A DNA stretch of 64,000 nt from Microvirga sp. TS319 (lineage in GTDB: Bacteria > Pseudomonadota > Alphaproteobacteria > Rhizobiales > Beijerinckiaceae). Made by a program: the position numbers and the translations under genes. Under the pieces are notes generated by a model. It saw nothing but the letters and a program-made list of their open reading frames with translations, was not told where the DNA came from and searched no databases. Where the stretch lies: assembly GCF_041276405.1 (NCBI RefSeq), contig NZ_JBGGGT010000001.1:727501-791500 (forward strand). Direction: 5' to 3'. Of the stretch, positions 61,087 through 64,000 are shown one piece after another; the first letter of the stretch is position 1; each line of letters opens with the position of its first letter.

Positions 61087-63540
61087 TTATCGCGATGGCT
61101 GGGTGGGATTCGTGGGATGTGCCCGTGCATGGCCTCGGGTCGATCGACCCTTGGCTGCGGTGGATCGCTTGGTCGCGGGAGTTCCAGCGCGGCGCTTGCC
61201 AGGATTACCGCTCGGGGCTGCAGCTGAGCGGTTCTTGCGGGCGGTGATCTTACTCGCGTTCTCCGCTTTCGCCGCCGGGCTTGAGGCATGTGCGTCGAGG
61301 AAAGCCCTGCAGGCGGCAAAGTCCGTCATGACATCTGGGGGACACTCCAAACCGTGTTCTTCGATCAGTCCCCGTGCGTAGCGCACCATCGCTTCACTCG
61401 GAGGGCGAGAGCCACTCCGAGGTTGGTGCTCTCCCGCCTCGGATGATCGTGCTGGCGCATGCTGGTCGAGAAAGGCCCGGCAGATCGCACCATTGCTCTT
61501 CAGACCTCGCGGCAGCTTGAGTCCCTTGCGGGCCGCAAGGGACATGGCAAAGTCAACCATCGCCTTGGTTGGCGACTTCCCGGCCGGGGCAGTCCGCGCT
61601 GGGACCGCTCCCGGATCAACGGCGACGGTCTGGGACATCGCGATGGCTTCGATCAGCTCCTGTACGCGGGCGCGCGTCCGCTCCTGATAGGATGCGGCTC
61701 GCCGAAGGGCCTCACCCCGTGTCGCTGCACGCCCAATCTCCGCCAAATCGGCCTCGAACATCGCTCGTCCGACAGGGTCACCGTAGCTGGGAAAAACGCG
61801 GCGAACGGCTGCAATGAATGCAAGTCCGATTTCCGTTACCTGGATCGGAGGATCCTTGCCCTTCAGCAGATCAACATACTGGCTTTTCTGAAGCTTCGGC
61901 AGGATCGTGTCACGCGTTGCCGCTGTTCCGAGCCCCTTGGGCTCGTTCGGGTTTACCGGATTTTCCAGAGCCGTCCTGAGGGCAGGGTCTTCCACCTGGT
62001 CGATGAGGCGGCCCATGACGACCGGCAGTTCGCCACGGGTGATCCGGCGCGGCGGCTCGGTTTTAGCTGTCTCGATCCGGGCACCGGTCGCCCTCCCGGG
62101 CTCGTTGTCGCGGACCGGCGGCAGACGCGCGATGGTAGGCTCCTCGTCGGGCTTGGCCTTGCCAGGAACAGCCTCGGCCTCCTCATGGGCCTCGGCCCCA
62201 TAGACAGCGCGCCAGCCCGGTGACTTGATGACGCTGCCGCTGATCGAAAATCGTTTGGGGCCAAGTGGTGTCGCGATCTGCACAGCGATTGTGGTGCGTG
62301 CATCGATACCGTCAGGCAGGTGAGCTGCCAGGAAGCTCTTGGCCACCAGATCCCAGAGGCGAAGATGATCTCCGCTGATGCTGCCCGACTGGGGTGCCTT
62401 GCGCAACGGCACAATGGCGTGGTGCTCGCCGGGATCCTTGACGTAGTGGCCTTTGTTGCCCTTGCGGAAGACGAGATTGCTTGCGGCTGGCACCAAGCTC
62501 GCAAGCTCGGACAAGACCCCAATGATGCTGTCGATGACCGCGTGGGCATCACCGGTCTGGCTCTCAGGCAGGTGCTCGGATTCGGTGCGGGGATAGGTTA
62601 GATACCCCTGATCGTAGAGGTCCTGGGCGAGTTTGGCCGTATGTTGCGGATCCCAGCCGAACCGCTTGGCGCAACGGCGGGCAAGTGTATCCTTAGAGAA
62701 CAGGCGAGGGGGTGACCGGCGCACATCCTTCTGCTCGACGCCAAGCGGCCCTGACCAGGAGGCGGCTGCCTGCTGGATCGTCTCAGCGACCTGCTTGTCG
62801 AGAATTTTGTCCTTCGGCGCATGCCACAGGGTCATCTCGGCGCCAGTCTCTGTTGTGACGCCCAGAGCGATCTTGAAATAATCCTGTGGGACGAAGTCGC
62901 GGATGCGCTTCTCCAAGTCAGCCAGGATCGCGAGCGTCGGCGTCTGCACGCCGCCAAAGCGCCAAGGCTCTCGGAACGCAGGCGGGCGCAGCCGCAGGGA
63001 GATCGCGCGGGTGCCGTTGAGCCCCAGGTGGTAGTCTTCATACTGGCGGCAGAGGGCCTCAAGGTAGGCGGCATAGTCCCGTTCGCCGGAATCCGGTTCC
63101 TTGGCCATGACCGCAAAGGCTCGCCGGATCGAGACTTCGTCGAGCGCGCCCAGTTTGAGGCGGTCCACGCGGCCTCTATATCCAAGATGCTCAAGCACCT
63201 CCCAGGCGATCATTGAGCCCTCCCGGCCCGGATCGGTGGCAATGATCACCCGCTCGACGCCCTGAAGAGCCTGCTTGATCGCCTCGACATTTGGTTTGTG
63301 CGATTGGCCCGAGCGGCTGGTGCCGTAGGTGACCGGAATGCGCTCGAGCATGATCGGGAGCGTGTCGAAACGCCACGCCTTCCATTCACCCCGCACATTC
63401 CCAGGCTCCTCGGCCGCCAGGAGGTGCCCCTCGGCCGAGACGCAGATCGTGCTGGGCGATTTGAAGAACCGCTGCAGTTGACGCATGGCCGAGGGCTTCT
63501 CGAAGAAGAACAGCGTGCGCGATGCCGAGTGAGCAGTCAT
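61087..63540 (-). CDS. Type IA DNA topoisomerase (topoisomerase III-like) with altered TOPRIM motif
   Basis: The protein has 817 residues. The N-terminal TOPRIM domain has E14 in FEKPSAMRQ, then ATDPGREGSMIAWEVL at 101-116. The usual DPDREG is here DPGREG, so the second metal-binding aspartate (residue 105) is a glycine. The active tyrosine is Y316 in GYLTYPRTES. There are no zinc-finger cysteines. Instead the C-terminus has two similar 39-residue blocks (PTKAMVDFAMSLAARKGLKL and PSEAMVRYARGLIEEHGLEC) and a basic tail rich in Lys, Arg and Ala. The large form with a lysine-rich tail recalls topoisomerases carried by integrative elements. Relaxation activity cannot be assumed. Confidence 0.85.
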   Translation of the reverse strand: MTAHSASRTLFFFEKPSAMRQLQRFFKSPSTICVSAEGHLLAAEEPGNVRGEWKAWRFDTLPIMLERIPVTYGTSRSGQSHKPNVEAIKQALQGVERVIIATDPGREGSMIAWEVLEHLGYRGRVDRLKLGALDEVSIRRAFAVMAKEPDSGERDYAAYLEALCRQYEDYHLGLNGTRAISLRLRPPAFREPWRFGGVQTPTLAILADLEKRIRDFVPQDYFKIALGVTTETGAEMTLWHAPKDKILDKQVAETIQQAAASWSGPLGVEQKDVRRSPPRLFSKDTLARRCAKRFGWDPQHTAKLAQDLYDQGYLTYPRTESEHLPESQTGDAHAVIDSIIGVLSELASLVPAASNLVFRKGNKGHYVKDPGEHHAIVPLRKAPQSGSISGDHLRLWDLVAKSFLAAHLPDGIDARTTIAVQIATPLGPKRFSISGSVIKSPGWRAVYGAEAHEEAEAVPGKAKPDEEPTIARLPPVRDNEPGRATGARIETAKTEPPRRITRGELPVVMGRLIDQVEDPALRTALENPVNPNEPKGLGTAATRDTILPKLQKSQYVDLLKGKDPPIQVTEIGLAFIAAVRRVFPSYGDPVGRAMFEADLAEIGRAATRGEALRRAASYQERTRARVQELIEAIAMSQTVAVDPGAVPARTAPAGKSPTKAMVDFAMSLAARKGLKLPRGLKSNGAICRAFLDQHAPARSSEAGEHQPRSGSRPPSEAMVRYARGLIEEHGLECPPDVMTDFAACRAFLDAHASSPAAKAENASKITARKNRSAAAPSGNPGKRRAGTPATKRSTAAKGRSTRGHARAHPTNPTQPSR

Positions 63541-63838
63541 GAGCCAAGTGGCCTTGATTGGAACGAAGAGAGAACATTATCTTGAGAGCTGGAGCCGGTC
63601 AATGACCGGAGGCGCTGTGGCGAGATGGTCGCGGATCCCTTTCCAGACAGACGCGGATCCGCCATATCAGTGGTCGGGTGGAGCTAGCGACCCACTGTAC
63701 CTTGGGAAACCAAGAGAAAAACTGCTGCCGGGGGCTCTGATCCGCGGTGTTCTAGACTCCACTGCGGATCATCCCTTGATGAAGCCCATTCGGGCACGAT
63801 ACCGAGAGAATCTTCCAGCATTCGACAATCGTCGCTAA
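63539..63838 (+). CDS. Uncertain ORF divergent from the topoisomerase
   Basis: A 99-residue frame runs from 63539, overlapping the topoisomerase start by two bases. Its composition is mixed, with no signal peptide or known motif. It could be a fragment, since the last 160 bases of the window look like decayed sequence. Confidence 0.25.
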   Translation: MSQVALIGTKREHYLESWSRSMTGGAVARWSRIPFQTDADPPYQWSGGASDPLYLGKPREKLLPGALIRGVLDSTADHPLMKPIRARYRENLPAFDNRR

Positions 63839-63864
63839 GGCTGGCTCCATGATTATCTGGAGTG

Positions 63865-63985
63865 AATACGTCAGGATTCTCGATGGATGGCAGCGTGGAG
63901 GACGAAGACGCCGCGTTCAGTCACCATCTCTTGCAACTGTCGAAGGGTCGAGATCGTAAGCCAAATATCAGGAAACGCAGGACGG
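63865..63985 (-). pseudogene. Possible IS6-type transposase remnant
   Basis: On the minus strand the frame reads FPDIWLTISTLRQLQEMVTE then RGVFVLHAAIHRE. The block (M)VTERGVFV..AIHR resembles the VEELLAERGI-V-x-TI-R region at the start of IS6-family transposases. The match is short and degenerate and the window ends here, so it is only a suggestion. Confidence 0.25.
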
Positions 63986-64000
63986 TATCACGGATTGATC

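Overview
The window is GC-rich chromosomal DNA that looks like an alphaproteobacterium of the order Hyphomicrobiales (Rhizobiales). Reasons: glycyl-tRNA synthetase split into glyQ and glyS, pyruvate phosphate dikinase, a SAM-II type riboswitch ahead of metQ, an HWE-family histidine kinase, a Sua5-type TsaC, and two families of interspersed palindromic repeats. A Methylobacteriaceae/Microvirga-like organism is my best guess from the style of the repeats, not a proven assignment. I see no rRNA, tRNA, CRISPR array or intact insertion sequence.

From 1 to about 38 kb the window is dense with ordinary genes. In order these are: ETF-ubiquinone oxidoreductase; a TPR protein; ispE; metQ with a long regulated leader; a long-chain prenyl diphosphate synthase; a tRNA methyltransferase; an S49 peptidase; glyQ and glyS separated by a small DUF559 cassette; an L,D-transpeptidase; ppdK; a GFA protein; an XRE regulator; a SleB-like hydrolase; an MFS transporter; acuI; a divergent LysR/wrbA pair; Sua5; an acyl-CoA dehydrogenase/SDR pair; corA; a YedK/HMCES protein; and a family 2 glycosyltransferase.

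The most interesting locus is 33.4-38.7 kb on the minus strand. A tandem glycine riboswitch sits upstream of three closely packed genes: a class A penicillin-binding protein (PBP1A type), an FtsI-like class B penicillin-binding protein, and a UPF0126/TRIC-like membrane protein of the family linked to glycine transport. Glycine is known to poison peptidoglycan synthesis by replacing alanine in stem peptides. I therefore propose a glycine-responsive cell-wall operon that I do not know from the literature. The second aptamer is partly degenerate, and a 30-codon ORF lies just behind the platform, so a decayed riboswitch is the main alternative.

From about 39 to 64 kb the window is more accessory in character. 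It holds a repeat pile-up, a minus-strand PHA synthase/MaoC/aconitase-like cluster, mgtE, a DUF1194 protein, a beta-propeller protein, an SPW protein next to an orphan Rieske protein, a membrane adenylate cyclase, an inositol monophosphatase family protein, a four-PAS HWE kinase, a Crp/Fnr regulator and an atypical type IA topoisomerase. Fragments of a PAS histidine kinase, a Crp/Fnr regulator, a response regulator and possibly a transposase lie between them, which points to gene decay.

Other points worth attention are the metQ leader, which combines a SAM-II aptamer with a short ORF containing a Cys-Cys pair; a DUF559 gene framed by a 48-bp inverted repeat; repeats that supply the stop codons of neighbouring genes; and two enzymes with altered signature residues, the aconitase-like protein and the topoisomerase.
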